A stretch of 64,000 nucleotides of DNA, taken from Flavobacteriaceae bacterium. GTDB lineage: Bacteria > Bacteroidota > Bacteroidia > Flavobacteriales > Flavobacteriaceae. Both the position numbers and the translations under genes were made by a program. Below are positions 51,994 through 60,749 of the stretch, in pieces (position 1 is the stretch's first letter; the number at the start of each line of letters is the position of its first letter). The stretch spans positions 37,157 to 101,156 of the forward strand of contig JABXHX010000020.1 in assembly GCA_013373385.1 (NCBI GenBank). Reading direction: 5' to 3'. Under the pieces are notes generated by a model that had not been told where the DNA came from, searched no databases, and saw only the letters and a program-made list of their open reading frames with translations.

Positions 51994-52452
51994 ATGAACT
52001 TAGACGCAATTGACAAAAAACTCATTTTTCTTTTACAGAAAGATAGCAAACAAACTACAAAACAACTATCTCTGCAATTAAACTTATCAGTTACAGCAGT
52101 TTATGAACGGATTAAAAAGCTTGAAAAAGTAGGTGTCATTAAAGAATATGTTGCTATTATTAACAAAAATAAAGTAGCAAAATCGTTTTTAGTTTTTTGC
52201 CACATCAAACTCATACAACACACTAAAGAATACGTGAGTAATTTTGAGAAAGAAGTTTTAAAATTACCTGAAGTTTCAGAATGTTTTCATGTAAGTGGTG
52301 ACTATGATTACATCTTAAAAATCTATGTAAAAGACATGGAAGCCTACCGAGATTTTATGATTACTAAATTGACCGCCATTAAACATATTGGTAGTACTCA
52401 CAGTATTTTCACCATTGGAGAAGTAAAAAACACAACTGCTATTAGTCTATAA
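51994..52452 (+). CDS. Lrp/AsnC family transcriptional regulator
   Basis: This 152-residue protein has a winged HTH (residues 4-60: LDAIDKKLIFLLQKDSKQTTKQLSLQLNLSVTAVYERIKKLEKVGVI) and a RAM ligand-binding domain (about 67-140, with VSECFHVSGDYDYILKIYVKDMEAY). Such proteins respond to amino acids. It is transcribed divergently from the PLP lyase, so the likely target is that gene and the ligand a sulfur amino acid (inference). A terminator follows. Confidence 0.9.
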   Translation: MNLDAIDKKLIFLLQKDSKQTTKQLSLQLNLSVTAVYERIKKLEKVGVIKEYVAIINKNKVAKSFLVFCHIKLIQHTKEYVSNFEKEVLKLPEVSECFHVSGDYDYILKIYVKDMEAYRDFMITKLTAIKHIGSTHSIFTIGEVKNTTAISL

Positions 52453-52457
52453 AAAGA

Positions 52458-52490
52458 ACACCCAAAACTTTCGCTTTGGGTGTAGTTTTT
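52458..52490. terminator. Terminator after the Lrp/AsnC gene
   Basis: A 9-bp stem ACACCCAAA/TTTGGGTGT, 8-nt loop and T run. An A-rich left flank could also serve the convergent gene. Confidence 0.85.
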
Positions 52491-52495
52491 ATTCT

Positions 52496-54508
52496 TTATT
52501 CTTTTACAAAAACTATCTTTTCTGCTTGCTTTTTTATCATCCTGTTAAAAAACTCTTTTAACTCGTTATAAAATTCTGGTGTTACAACGGGTGAATTGAC
52601 TTGTAGTTGAGAAATAACACTTATTTTACTACCTTTTGCAATCACCTTGTATCCATACACACACATTTCATTTGAAATTGTAATAACTTCTGAGCTTGGC
52701 AAGCTTTCTATTTTATAGCCTTTTGGCGCTTGAATTGATACAGAAATTTTATATTTTAAAGGCACACCAAAATCAACTGGAAATTTTCGTTCCTTTAACT
52801 TAAATGGGTTTGTGGTTGTTGCCAAAAATAATAATGGAGTGACATAAATTTTACCACTAATCTCTTCTACCATATCTTCTCCAGAAAATTTAAAACTTCT
52901 TAGAATTGGTTTCCCTATCATTAATTTATTTGCAACCTTAAACCCTTCTGTTTCTATCTTATAATTTTCTTCAAGCTTATTTATCAAATCTTCATCTTTC
53001 ACATGATTTTTAGCATTTCTATAATCTAATGCTAGTGAGTTTGCATAAGAAGTTCTCAACATCCCTTTTACACTAAAGTCATCATTAAACGTTACAAACA
53101 GGTTGCTGTTTTCTAAAGAATATTTGTTTGGTGTTAAATCTAACCAAGCAGAACTACCGTCTGGATTCACAATTCTACCTTGTCTGGTTATAGCTCTTAA
53201 AGGCAACACATTAGGCTCACTATACACCTCTGAAGCATCAAACACCACATATCCTTTTCCTAATTTTACTGCGGAAACTACATAGTTAAACCCGTCAATA
53301 GTTGGCACTGATAAAACGCCCGTATCATTATCTCTCGTACTAACTAAGATAGGGTTTGCATCTAAGCCTGCTGCTCTAAACATTGAAGTTAGCATTAAAT
53401 TAATGTCTGCAACATTTCCTGTGCCTTCTCTATATGCTTTTTTTACTCCTTTTTGCGTATATACACCATATTTTTTATTCCATTTCATTTTATTTTTTAC
53501 AAAGGTAAAAATAGCCGATATCTTTTGAGTTGCTGTTGTTGCTGATTTGACAACACTAGCTAGCTCATCTTTAAAATAGTTAGATTTTCTTAACTCATCT
53601 CCAAAATTTGAGCTTTTGTAGATTTTCTTAACAACGTCTTCCCAAGTTGTTGTAAAATACTTTGGAGAAGAATTTGGATATTTGACAAAGTTTAATTCAA
53701 ACTTTACACCACCAATATAGTTTGTTATATTAGAAGAATATGGTTCGCTAGGGTTGATAGCCGGTATGTAATTTTCGTTTAACGTATACACCATTTCTTT
53801 CATATCTACACGCTGTCTATATTGAGATGTTGTTGCGCCAAAATCGCTATCTTTTTCTCTGTACGTAAAGTTGATTGTTCTATTTTTAGCACTTTCTTTA
53901 AAATAGGTAAATAGATATCCTTTATAATGCTTTTTAAACACAAAATATTCTGGAATTCGAAGTCTAATATCTAATTTTTTTATCGGTATATAATGCTGAA
54001 AGGCAATATCGTCTATATAATAATGATAAGGCGATTTCTTTTTATACGACCATTCAACAATACAGCCATCTTGTAAATTAGGCATGGTAAATTTTTGAGT
54101 TTTCCAGTTTTTACTGGTCTCTTCATTAAATACATCTCTACGACTTAACTTTTCTCTTTTAATTCTATTTCCCACTAAGTTATATGTATACGCTTTTAAA
54201 GACGATATTTTCTCATCATGACCACCTCTTTTAAACAGCTTAATAACTTTAGTTGCTGCTTCTTGCTCTGACTTTGAATATAGTTTTATCCTTTCGTGCA
54301 CCTCAGTTACTAACCTCCAACCAGTTGTTCCATCGTATTCATAATAAATATTTTTGCTTTTATAGAGATATGCAGCTTTTGCTGTTGAATCTTTTGGGTA
54401 TACTTTTTCTGACAATTCTTCTTTGGTTACTTTACCAAACTTCATCTCTTGAGCATTGGCAACACCCAAAAAGCAACAAAGAATTGCTGCTAGTACAATT
54501 TTTTTCAT
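52496..54508 (-). CDS. DUF3857/transglutaminase-like protein lacking the catalytic Cys
   Basis: This 670-residue secreted protein (signal peptide 1-19, ANA-Q) has an N-terminal DUF3857 beta domain and a transglutaminase-like core (about 330-450). Where active members have a GDC motif, this one reads GTGNVADINLML with V366 in place of Cys. The expected His region reads GFNYVV, also degenerate, so it is probably not an active enzyme. The gene directly upstream, 5 bp away, is a paralogue that keeps the Cys. Role unknown; perhaps a structural or binding partner. Confidence 0.78.
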   Translation of the reverse strand: MKKIVLAAILCCFLGVANAQEMKFGKVTKEELSEKVYPKDSTAKAAYLYKSKNIYYEYDGTTGWRLVTEVHERIKLYSKSEQEAATKVIKLFKRGGHDEKISSLKAYTYNLVGNRIKREKLSRRDVFNEETSKNWKTQKFTMPNLQDGCIVEWSYKKKSPYHYYIDDIAFQHYIPIKKLDIRLRIPEYFVFKKHYKGYLFTYFKESAKNRTINFTYREKDSDFGATTSQYRQRVDMKEMVYTLNENYIPAINPSEPYSSNITNYIGGVKFELNFVKYPNSSPKYFTTTWEDVVKKIYKSSNFGDELRKSNYFKDELASVVKSATTATQKISAIFTFVKNKMKWNKKYGVYTQKGVKKAYREGTGNVADINLMLTSMFRAAGLDANPILVSTRDNDTGVLSVPTIDGFNYVVSAVKLGKGYVVFDASEVYSEPNVLPLRAITRQGRIVNPDGSSAWLDLTPNKYSLENSNLFVTFNDDFSVKGMLRTSYANSLALDYRNAKNHVKDEDLINKLEENYKIETEGFKVANKLMIGKPILRSFKFSGEDMVEEISGKIYVTPLLFLATTTNPFKLKERKFPVDFGVPLKYKISVSIQAPKGYKIESLPSSEVITISNEMCVYGYKVIAKGSKISVISQLQVNSPVVTPEFYNELKEFFNRMIKKQAEKIVFVKE

Positions 54509-54513
54509 TTTTA

Positions 54514-56436
54514 CTATTTTTTAATTAAGGCTATTCTAATATTATCGTATTTAGAAACTTTTTTTCTAAAGGTTCTATATTTTTTATAGGACTCTTTTGG
54601 ATATACCCCTTCTTTTACAAACAACACTCTTTTGTATTTTAATTTATGAGCATCAATTTGCTCTACAGAAACTGTATACAAACCAAATTCACTTTCTATT
54701 TTAATTGGCTGCAATAAGGTGCCATCTAATTTGTAGTTCTTTGGATAAGTATACACAAACTCATCTACATCTTTATAACCTCTAACAATTTTTAGTGGCA
54801 TTTTTCTATTTCTATACCTTTTTGGCACATACGCATTTCTGTTAAATGCGTTAAGCCTAATCAGCATTCTATCAGGCATTAATGTTCCGTAGTCTTTTAT
54901 GGTGGCTTTTATGTTCTCTGTAAAGACAATACTATCTTTGTTATTGTGTAGTTTTACACTCTGAATAGACAAATTATTATTGTATTGCCAAACATTTGAT
55001 TTGTAATAATCTATTTGCTCATTTTTATTCAAATTTTCAATAGAAAACTTACGATCGTATTGAATACCTTCTGACTTTACTTCTATTGCAGCCGATAGCC
55101 ATCCTTTTTCATCTATTGTAATTACAGCATGCGTCTTTTGCAAATTTTGTTGATTTTTATACGAAGCTGTTCTTTTTATTACTCCTCCTTCTGGAGTAAT
55201 CACTAAAGCGTCTCTATCATCAGTAAAATCTCCTAAAAATCCAAATGGCATTGTCTGACTGGTACATTCTAACCAAATATCGTTACCGTTGTTTGGTATA
55301 TTTAAAATTACATGATTGCCTTGCTCCAACGATGCAAAATCTTTCTCAAAAGAAATTGGCACATATTTGTTAGCTTCTATATGCGTGTAATAAGAAGTAA
55401 CACCTACTAAATCTAACAATGCCTTTGTATAATTGGTAAGTCCTTTACAATCTCCATAGCCTACATTATCAACTTCACTTGCAGGTATTGGTTGAATTCC
55501 TCCAATACCAACTTGAACACTAATATAGCGTGTTTTTTCTTGCATAAAATTGTAAACAATTTTAGCTCTTTCTATTGGATCTTCTACACCTTTTACAAGT
55601 TCTAAAACTTTAATTTTTGTCGCTCCATCAATAACATCTCTTCCTCTCAAAAGAGTATTGTACATCCATTTACCAAACTCATTCCAATTGGTATAATAGC
55701 CTCTTACCCCATCTGTTTTAAAGTTATTAAGCGCCACTAATGCTTTTGGTTTAAAAGTGTTTAATGACGGACTTAACGCCTCGCTTTTTACAGCTGCAAT
55801 ATTTTTAATGGCAAAGTAAATCTTATCTTCTGCTATAGATTTTTCTATATTATACCCATCAAAGTTTTTTTCTTTTACCCTGGCTTTACCACTTTTTAAA
55901 TACAATGTATATGTGTTTTTCATCACGCTTATTAGGTACCCTTCTACTGGACTCCAATTTGGCAAAAAACCTGTTGAAGATGTTATAAATTCGTACTGAA
56001 GATGTACGGTATATGGATACATTATAGGCGTATAATCAAGGTATTTTACTCTAGAATCTGAATATAATGTAGCACCATCTACAGCACTTACATCAACAAA
56101 CTTTTTCTTGTTTATTTTTTTTATTAGTTTTCCAGTAGCATCGTATACTCTTGCAGTAAGTTTTGATATTTTTGAATTGTTATCATAGTGTACGTATGCT
56201 CCAACTTTAGCATTTCCTAATTTATTCAAAACCGTCACAACTCTATCTACATTTACCACCATTTGATCTGTACCTAAAACTTCAATCTGTGTATGATTAC
56301 TTCTAACTACAGCATTGGCATTTTCTTTTAACTCTTTTGGAATTAATAAAGTAGAATGTTCAATATTTTGTGTAATTGCAATTTTTGTGGATAAAAGAAA
56401 CACTAAAAATAGTGTTTTTAAGACAACATTTTTCAT
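54514..56436 (-). CDS. DUF3857/transglutaminase-like protein with intact catalytic motif
   Basis: This 640-residue secreted protein has a signal peptide (1-24, AITQ), DUF3857 and a transglutaminase-like domain. The Cys of YGDCKGL is C330, followed by a His in GNHVILNIP and an acidic residue in WLECTS, giving a plausible Cys-His-acid triad. The frame opens to 56484, but that extension crosses the YceI terminator (56464-56507), so the start is taken as ATG 56436 (MKNVVLKTLFLVFLL). It is probably a periplasmic protease-like or cross-linking enzyme; the substrate is unknown. The degenerate paralogue follows 5 bp downstream. Confidence 0.8.
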   Translation of the reverse strand: MKNVVLKTLFLVFLLSTKIAITQNIEHSTLLIPKELKENANAVVRSNHTQIEVLGTDQMVVNVDRVVTVLNKLGNAKVGAYVHYDNNSKISKLTARVYDATGKLIKKINKKKFVDVSAVDGATLYSDSRVKYLDYTPIMYPYTVHLQYEFITSSTGFLPNWSPVEGYLISVMKNTYTLYLKSGKARVKEKNFDGYNIEKSIAEDKIYFAIKNIAAVKSEALSPSLNTFKPKALVALNNFKTDGVRGYYTNWNEFGKWMYNTLLRGRDVIDGATKIKVLELVKGVEDPIERAKIVYNFMQEKTRYISVQVGIGGIQPIPASEVDNVGYGDCKGLTNYTKALLDLVGVTSYYTHIEANKYVPISFEKDFASLEQGNHVILNIPNNGNDIWLECTSQTMPFGFLGDFTDDRDALVITPEGGVIKRTASYKNQQNLQKTHAVITIDEKGWLSAAIEVKSEGIQYDRKFSIENLNKNEQIDYYKSNVWQYNNNLSIQSVKLHNNKDSIVFTENIKATIKDYGTLMPDRMLIRLNAFNRNAYVPKRYRNRKMPLKIVRGYKDVDEFVYTYPKNYKLDGTLLQPIKIESEFGLYTVSVEQIDAHKLKYKRVLFVKEGVYPKESYKKYRTFRKKVSKYDNIRIALIKK

Positions 56437-56463
56437 AGTGATAAATAAGCAGCAGCAATTTAG

Positions 56464-56507
56464 AAAAAATAAGCCGTAAATCAAATTTGATTTACGGCTT
56501 ATTTTTA
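56464..56507 (-). terminator. Palindromic terminator after the YceI gene
   Basis: A perfect palindrome centred at 56485/56486 (AAGCCGTAAATCAAA and its complement) with T-rich flanks on both strands. It serves the minus-strand YceI gene. Confidence 0.85.
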
Positions 56508-56526
56508 AGTTTAAGTAAAAAAGTTC

Positions 56527-57165
56527 TTAACTTTTTGCCTTCACTACAAAAGACATTTCAACTAAATCGTTTACAAACTTGTCTTTTAAGTTATCAAAGA
56601 ATTTTTTTGATTTGTACTTTACGTTAAAATCTGCTCTATCTATATTAAACTTTTCACTTTTAAACACATAGGCTCCGTCTACTTTTTCTACAGTAGCAGG
56701 AATTGTTATGCTCTTTGTTACATCTTTTATTGATAGATTTCCTGTTACTTCTAACTTTCCATCTTTTTCTACAACATTGGTTATTACAAATTTTGATGTT
56801 GGGTATTTTTCAACCTCAAAGAAATCTGGAGATTTTAAGTGACCTTCTAAATTTGTAGCTCCTTTACTACCTTTCATATCAAGATTAGTAATTGTATTCA
56901 TATCTACAACAAACTCTCCAGCTTTTAATTTTCCTTCTTCAATTAAAATACCTCCACTTTTTAAGTTTACTGTACCATTATGTTCTCCAGTTGGCTTAGC
57001 ACCTTTCCAGTTTAATACTGACGCTTCTAAATTAATATTGTTTAAGTTGGCAACATTTTTTTCTACCTTAACTTCTTCTTTAACTTCTACTTTTTCTTTT
57101 TTATTCTCTTTACAAGAGATAAACATTGTTGAAACTGCGATAGCCCCTAAAATTATTTTTTTCAT
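56527..57165 (-). CDS. YceI family lipoprotein
   Basis: This 212-residue lipoprotein (lipobox C18) has a YceI lipocalin-like domain that in homologues binds polyisoprenoid or amphiphilic ligands in the periplasm. Conserved segments include NLEGHLKSPDFFEVEKYPTSKFVITNV and GNLSIKDVTKSITIPATV. It sits behind a -7 box at 57202-57209 and ahead of a terminator, so it is a single-gene unit. Confidence 0.9.
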   Translation of the reverse strand: MKKIILGAIAVSTMFISCKENKKEKVEVKEEVKVEKNVANLNNINLEASVLNWKGAKPTGEHNGTVNLKSGGILIEEGKLKAGEFVVDMNTITNLDMKGSKGATNLEGHLKSPDFFEVEKYPTSKFVITNVVEKDGKLEVTGNLSIKDVTKSITIPATVEKVDGAYVFKSEKFNIDRADFNVKYKSKKFFDNLKDKFVNDLVEMSFVVKAKS

Positions 57166-57201
57166 TTTTTAATAGTTTTTATATTATTGATTTTGGTTGC
57201 A

Positions 57202-57209
57202 CAAATATA
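57202..57209 (-). promoter_or_regulatory. -7 promoter box for the YceI gene
   Basis: Minus strand TATATTTG matches TAnnTTTG, 36 nt upstream of the ATG. Confidence 0.5.
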
Positions 57210-57270
57210 GTTAGTATTTATTTATTTTCCCAGGAAAATATTTGTTAATTTTTTGTAAATTTTTTTAATG

Positions 57271-57723
57271 CTATTCTCTATTTTTTGTATCAATGATAAT
57301 GGTAACTGGCCCATCATTTACCAAAGCAACTTTCATATCTGCACCAAATTGTCCCGTTTGTACTTTTTTACCAAACTCTAATTCGAATTGCTTAATAAAT
57401 TGGTTGTACATTGGAATTGCAATTTCTGGTTTTGCTGCTTTGATGTAACTTGGTCTATTCCCTTTCTTGGTACTTGCCTGTAAAGTAAATTGGCTAACTA
57501 CAATTACCTCACCATCTATATCTTTTAACGATGTATTCATTACATTATCATAGTCGTTAAAGATTCTGAGGTTCGCAATTTTTTTTGACAACCATACTAC
57601 ATCCTCTAACAAGTCATCTTCAGCAATACCCAATAAAATTAACAATCCCTTTTTTATCTGAGAAATGGTGTGTCCTTCTACAACAACACTTGCTTCTAAT
57701 ACTCTTTGAATTACTGCTTTCAT
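57271..57723 (-). CDS. dtd: D-aminoacyl-tRNA deacylase
   Basis: This 150-residue DTD removes D-amino acids (and glycine) mischarged on tRNA. The motifs SQFTL (about 78-82) and NDGPVT (about 138-143) form the chiral-proofreading site. It starts MKAVIQRVLEASVVV, as usual. It lies 22 bp after the rsgA stop, so both translation-quality genes are probably cotranscribed. Confidence 0.94.
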   Translation of the reverse strand: MKAVIQRVLEASVVVEGHTISQIKKGLLILLGIAEDDLLEDVVWLSKKIANLRIFNDYDNVMNTSLKDIDGEVIVVSQFTLQASTKKGNRPSYIKAAKPEIAIPMYNQFIKQFELEFGKKVQTGQFGADMKVALVNDGPVTIIIDTKNRE

Positions 57724-57745
57724 TTTTGGATTATTGGATTGTTAT

Positions 57746-58693
57746 CTAATTTTCCCAAACATCTGTTCTGTAATGTTCTTCTTCTCCTTGAATGATTTGC
57801 AAATAACTTCTGTATCTTGAAAAAGAAATCTCTTCGTTTTCTAGAGCTTCTTTTACAGCGCACTTTGGCTCTTCTAAATGCAAACAATTATTGAATTTAC
57901 ATTTATTTTTTAACTCAAAAAACTCTGGAAAATAATCTCCCACTTCATCTTTTTCCATATCAACAACACCAAAGCCTTTAATGCCAGGTGTGTCAATTAT
58001 TTTTGCTTCAAAACTCAAATCAAACATTTCTGCAAAGGTTGTGGTATGTTGCCCTTGTTTATGCTGATAAGATATTTCTTGTGTCTTTAAATCTAAATTT
58101 GGTTCAATAGCGTTCACTAGGGTAGATTTACCGACACCAGAATGCCCAACAAACATTGATGTTTTTCCAAGCATTAACTCTTTTATGCTTGCTACATTTT
58201 TATTTTCTGTTGCAGAAACTTCAATGCATGTATAACCTACATTTTCATAAATATCTTTTAAATACAACACCTCTGCTCTTTCTTCTATCTGATAAGAATC
58301 TATCTTATTAAAAACTAAAACGGTGGGAACTGAATAGGCTTCTGCTGTAACTAAAAATCGATCTATAAAACTTGTGAAGGTTGGTGGATTATTTACAGTA
58401 ACCAACAAAAAAACCAAATCTACATTGGCAGCAATAACATGGGTTTGTTTTGAAAGGTTTACCGATTTTCGAATGATGTAATTTTTACGGTCATGAATAT
58501 GATTAATTACTCCAGTTTCTGTATTGTTCTTTGTCTCGATATCAAAATCTACCACATCTCCAACTGCAATAGGGTTGGTACTCTTAATTCCTTTAATTCT
58601 AAATTTCCCTTTAATTCTGCATTCGTAAAAACTGTTATTTGTTGTTTTTACAAGATACCAACTACCCGTAGATTTATATACGATTCCTGTCAT
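57746..58693 (-). CDS. rsgA: Ribosome small subunit-dependent GTPase A
   Basis: This 315-residue circularly permuted GTPase matures the 30S subunit. An N-terminal OB fold is followed by NKID (G4, 129-132), the P-loop GHSGVGKST (G1, 183-191), DTPGIKGFG (G3) and a C-terminal zinc knuckle (CKFNNCLHLEEPKCAV). The G-motif order and length are standard. Its neighbour dtd also acts in translation. It is transcribed away from the aroA-type operon terminator at 58728-58752. Confidence 0.95.
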   Translation of the reverse strand: MTGIVYKSTGSWYLVKTTNNSFYECRIKGKFRIKGIKSTNPIAVGDVVDFDIETKNNTETGVINHIHDRKNYIIRKSVNLSKQTHVIAANVDLVFLLVTVNNPPTFTSFIDRFLVTAEAYSVPTVLVFNKIDSYQIEERAEVLYLKDIYENVGYTCIEVSATENKNVASIKELMLGKTSMFVGHSGVGKSTLVNAIEPNLDLKTQEISYQHKQGQHTTTFAEMFDLSFEAKIIDTPGIKGFGVVDMEKDEVGDYFPEFFELKNKCKFNNCLHLEEPKCAVKEALENEEISFSRYRSYLQIIQGEEEHYRTDVWEN

Positions 58694-58727
58694 GTAACAA
58701 AGATGCTAATATTTTAGAAGTAATCAT

Positions 58728-58752
58728 AAAAAAACCGCCAAATGGCGGTTTT
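58728..58752 (-). terminator. Terminator of the aromatic amino acid operon
   Basis: AAAACCGCC/GGCGGTTTT stem with a tight loop, followed on the minus strand by a T run, directly after the DAHP synthase gene. Confidence 0.85.
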
Positions 58753-58755
58753 ATT

Positions 58756-59838
58756 TTATCCTTTGATAATTTTTTCTTGATGATTGATTGATTCTTGGTG
58801 AATTGCTTTAAACATTTTTAGTATAAATTCTTCGCTCAGTCCTTTGCTTTCTCCTTCTAAAATCATATTACCAAGAATTTCATTCCAACGTCTAGACTGC
58901 AATACCGCTACATTTTTTTCTTTCTTTAATTCACCAATTTTATCAGCTACTTTCATTCTTCTACCAAGCAACTCAATTAACTGATCGTCTACCACATTAA
59001 TCTGTGCTCTTAAATTATCTAATGATTCTCTATAACTCGAATCTGTTTCTGTTGGTTTTCTTACTTTTAAATCTTCCATCATTTGTATCAATGTTGATGG
59101 TGTTACTTGTTGCGCAGCATCACTCCATGCATTTTCTGGATCGTGATGCGTTTCTACCATCAATCCATCAAAATTTAAATCTAAGGCTGTTTGAGACACA
59201 TCAAAAATCATTTCTCTGTTACCTGTTATATGAGATGGGTCACAGATTAAAGGCAAATCTGGAAATTTATTTTGAAACTCAATTGCCAACTGCCATTCTG
59301 GAATATTTCGATATTTTGATTTTTCATAAGTTGAAAAACCTCTGTGAATAGCACCTAAGTTTTTAATCCCAGCGGTATACAATCTTTCAATTCCGCCTAA
59401 CCATAAAGCTAAATCTGGATTTACAGGGTTCTTTACTAACACTATTTTATCTGTTCCTTGTAAAGCGTCTGCAATTTCTTGCATAATAAATGGAGACACA
59501 GCTGTTCTAGCACCAATCCACAACAAATCAATATCATGCTCTAAAGCCAATTTTACGTGTGCAGCATTGGCCACTTCTGTACAGGTTTTCATGCCTGTTT
59601 CTGCTTTTACTTTTTGCAACCATTTAAGTCCTAAGGCACCAACGCCTTCAAAATTCCCTGGACGTGTTCTAGGTTTCCAAATTCCGGCACGGAAATAATT
59701 TACATCAGAATCTTTTAATTGATGTGCTATTTGTAACACCTGCTCTTCGGTTTCTGCACTACAAGGCCCTGCTATTACTAGTGGATGCGACAGCTTCATA
59801 TCATCCAACCATGTTTTTAATTCTTTTGTGTTTTTCAT
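58756..59838 (-). CDS. Bifunctional DAHP synthase / chorismate mutase (type II)
   Basis: This 360-residue fusion protein has an N-terminal DAHP synthase of the Bacillus-like class (about 1-255, with HPLVIAGPCSAETEEQ and GTDKIVLVKNPVNPDLALWLGG). It forms 3-deoxy-D-arabino-heptulosonate 7-phosphate from PEP and erythrose 4-phosphate. A C-terminal chorismate mutase (about 270-345, LDNLRAQINVVDDQLIELLGRRM) makes prephenate. The mutase supplies pheA and tyrA upstream in the operon, neither of which has its own mutase domain. ATG 59847 is an alternative start. It is last in the operon, before a terminator. Confidence 0.9.
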   Translation of the reverse strand: MKNTKELKTWLDDMKLSHPLVIAGPCSAETEEQVLQIAHQLKDSDVNYFRAGIWKPRTRPGNFEGVGALGLKWLQKVKAETGMKTCTEVANAAHVKLALEHDIDLLWIGARTAVSPFIMQEIADALQGTDKIVLVKNPVNPDLALWLGGIERLYTAGIKNLGAIHRGFSTYEKSKYRNIPEWQLAIEFQNKFPDLPLICDPSHITGNREMIFDVSQTALDLNFDGLMVETHHDPENAWSDAAQQVTPSTLIQMMEDLKVRKPTETDSSYRESLDNLRAQINVVDDQLIELLGRRMKVADKIGELKKEKNVAVLQSRRWNEILGNMILEGESKGLSEEFILKMFKAIHQESINHQEKIIKG

Positions 59839-59899
59839 TTTAATCATTGTTTGTGCTAAGATTCTTCGACAAATTCAGAATAACAGCGATTGTGGCTTT

Positions 59900-60748
59900 T
59901 TATTTTATGCCGTTTAATATTTGCTTTATATGATTTGTGTTTTCCATTTCGTTATAAATTTCAGAAAAATCATCTTGTTTCATTAGGTTTTTAAATCGTT
60001 CTAAATTACTAATATATTCTTCTAAGGTTTCTATAACATTGGCTTTATTTTGTTTAAAAATTGGCGCCCACATAGCTGGTGAGCTTTTTGCCAAACGTAC
60101 TGTAGAGGCAAATCCACTACCTGCCATATCAAAAATATCGCGCTCATTTTTTTCTTTTTCTATTACTGTTTTTCCTAGCATAAATGAGCTGATATGCGAT
60201 AAATGTGATACGTAAGCAATGTGTTTATCATGTGCAGTAGGATTCATATAACGAATACGCATTCCTATTTTTTGAAAAATTTCTAAGGCTTTTTCTTGTA
60301 GTTTAAATGCGGTTTTTTCTACTTCGCAAATAATATTTGTCTTTCCTTTAAACAGTGCTACGTGCGCTGCAGTAGGCCCAGAAAATTCTGTTCCTGCAAT
60401 AGGGTGCGTAGCTAAAAAATTTCTTCTTTTGGGATGATTTTCTAATAAGCTACAAATAGCCTCTTTAGTAGAACCTACATCTATTAGTAATGCAGCATCA
60501 GAAATGATGTCTAATACTTTTGGAATGACTGTAAGCTGCGCATCAACAGGGATGGAAACAATAACGATGTCTGCATTTTTAAGCTCATTAAAGTCTGCCT
60601 TTTTATCAATAATATTTAATTCTAATGCTTTCTCTAAATGCTCGTCATCAGCATCAATTCCCGATACTGTTGTATTTTTATAGTTCGCTTTTATATCTAA
60701 AGCAAAACTACCTCCAATTAACCCGATTCCAATTACAAATACATTCAT
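59900..60748 (-). CDS. tyrA: Prephenate dehydrogenase
   Basis: This 282-residue NAD(P)-dependent enzyme oxidatively decarboxylates prephenate to 4-hydroxyphenylpyruvate. The Rossmann motif GIGLIGGSFAL (7-17) and the active-site HPIAGTEFSGP (about 115-125) are present. It lacks the chorismate mutase domain of E. coli TyrA; that activity is on the DAHP synthase protein encoded downstream. It starts 1 bp after the aminotransferase stop. Confidence 0.93.
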   Translation of the reverse strand: MNVFVIGIGLIGGSFALDIKANYKNTTVSGIDADDEHLEKALELNIIDKKADFNELKNADIVIVSIPVDAQLTVIPKVLDIISDAALLIDVGSTKEAICSLLENHPKRRNFLATHPIAGTEFSGPTAAHVALFKGKTNIICEVEKTAFKLQEKALEIFQKIGMRIRYMNPTAHDKHIAYVSHLSHISSFMLGKTVIEKEKNERDIFDMAGSGFASTVRLAKSSPAMWAPIFKQNKANVIETLEEYISNLERFKNLMKQDDFSEIYNEMENTNHIKQILNGIK

Positions 60749-60749
60749 T

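Noticed and set aside
56437..56484. N-terminal extension of the first DUF3857 protein
   Set aside because: It runs through a perfect palindromic terminator; the signal peptide begins properly at ATG 56436.
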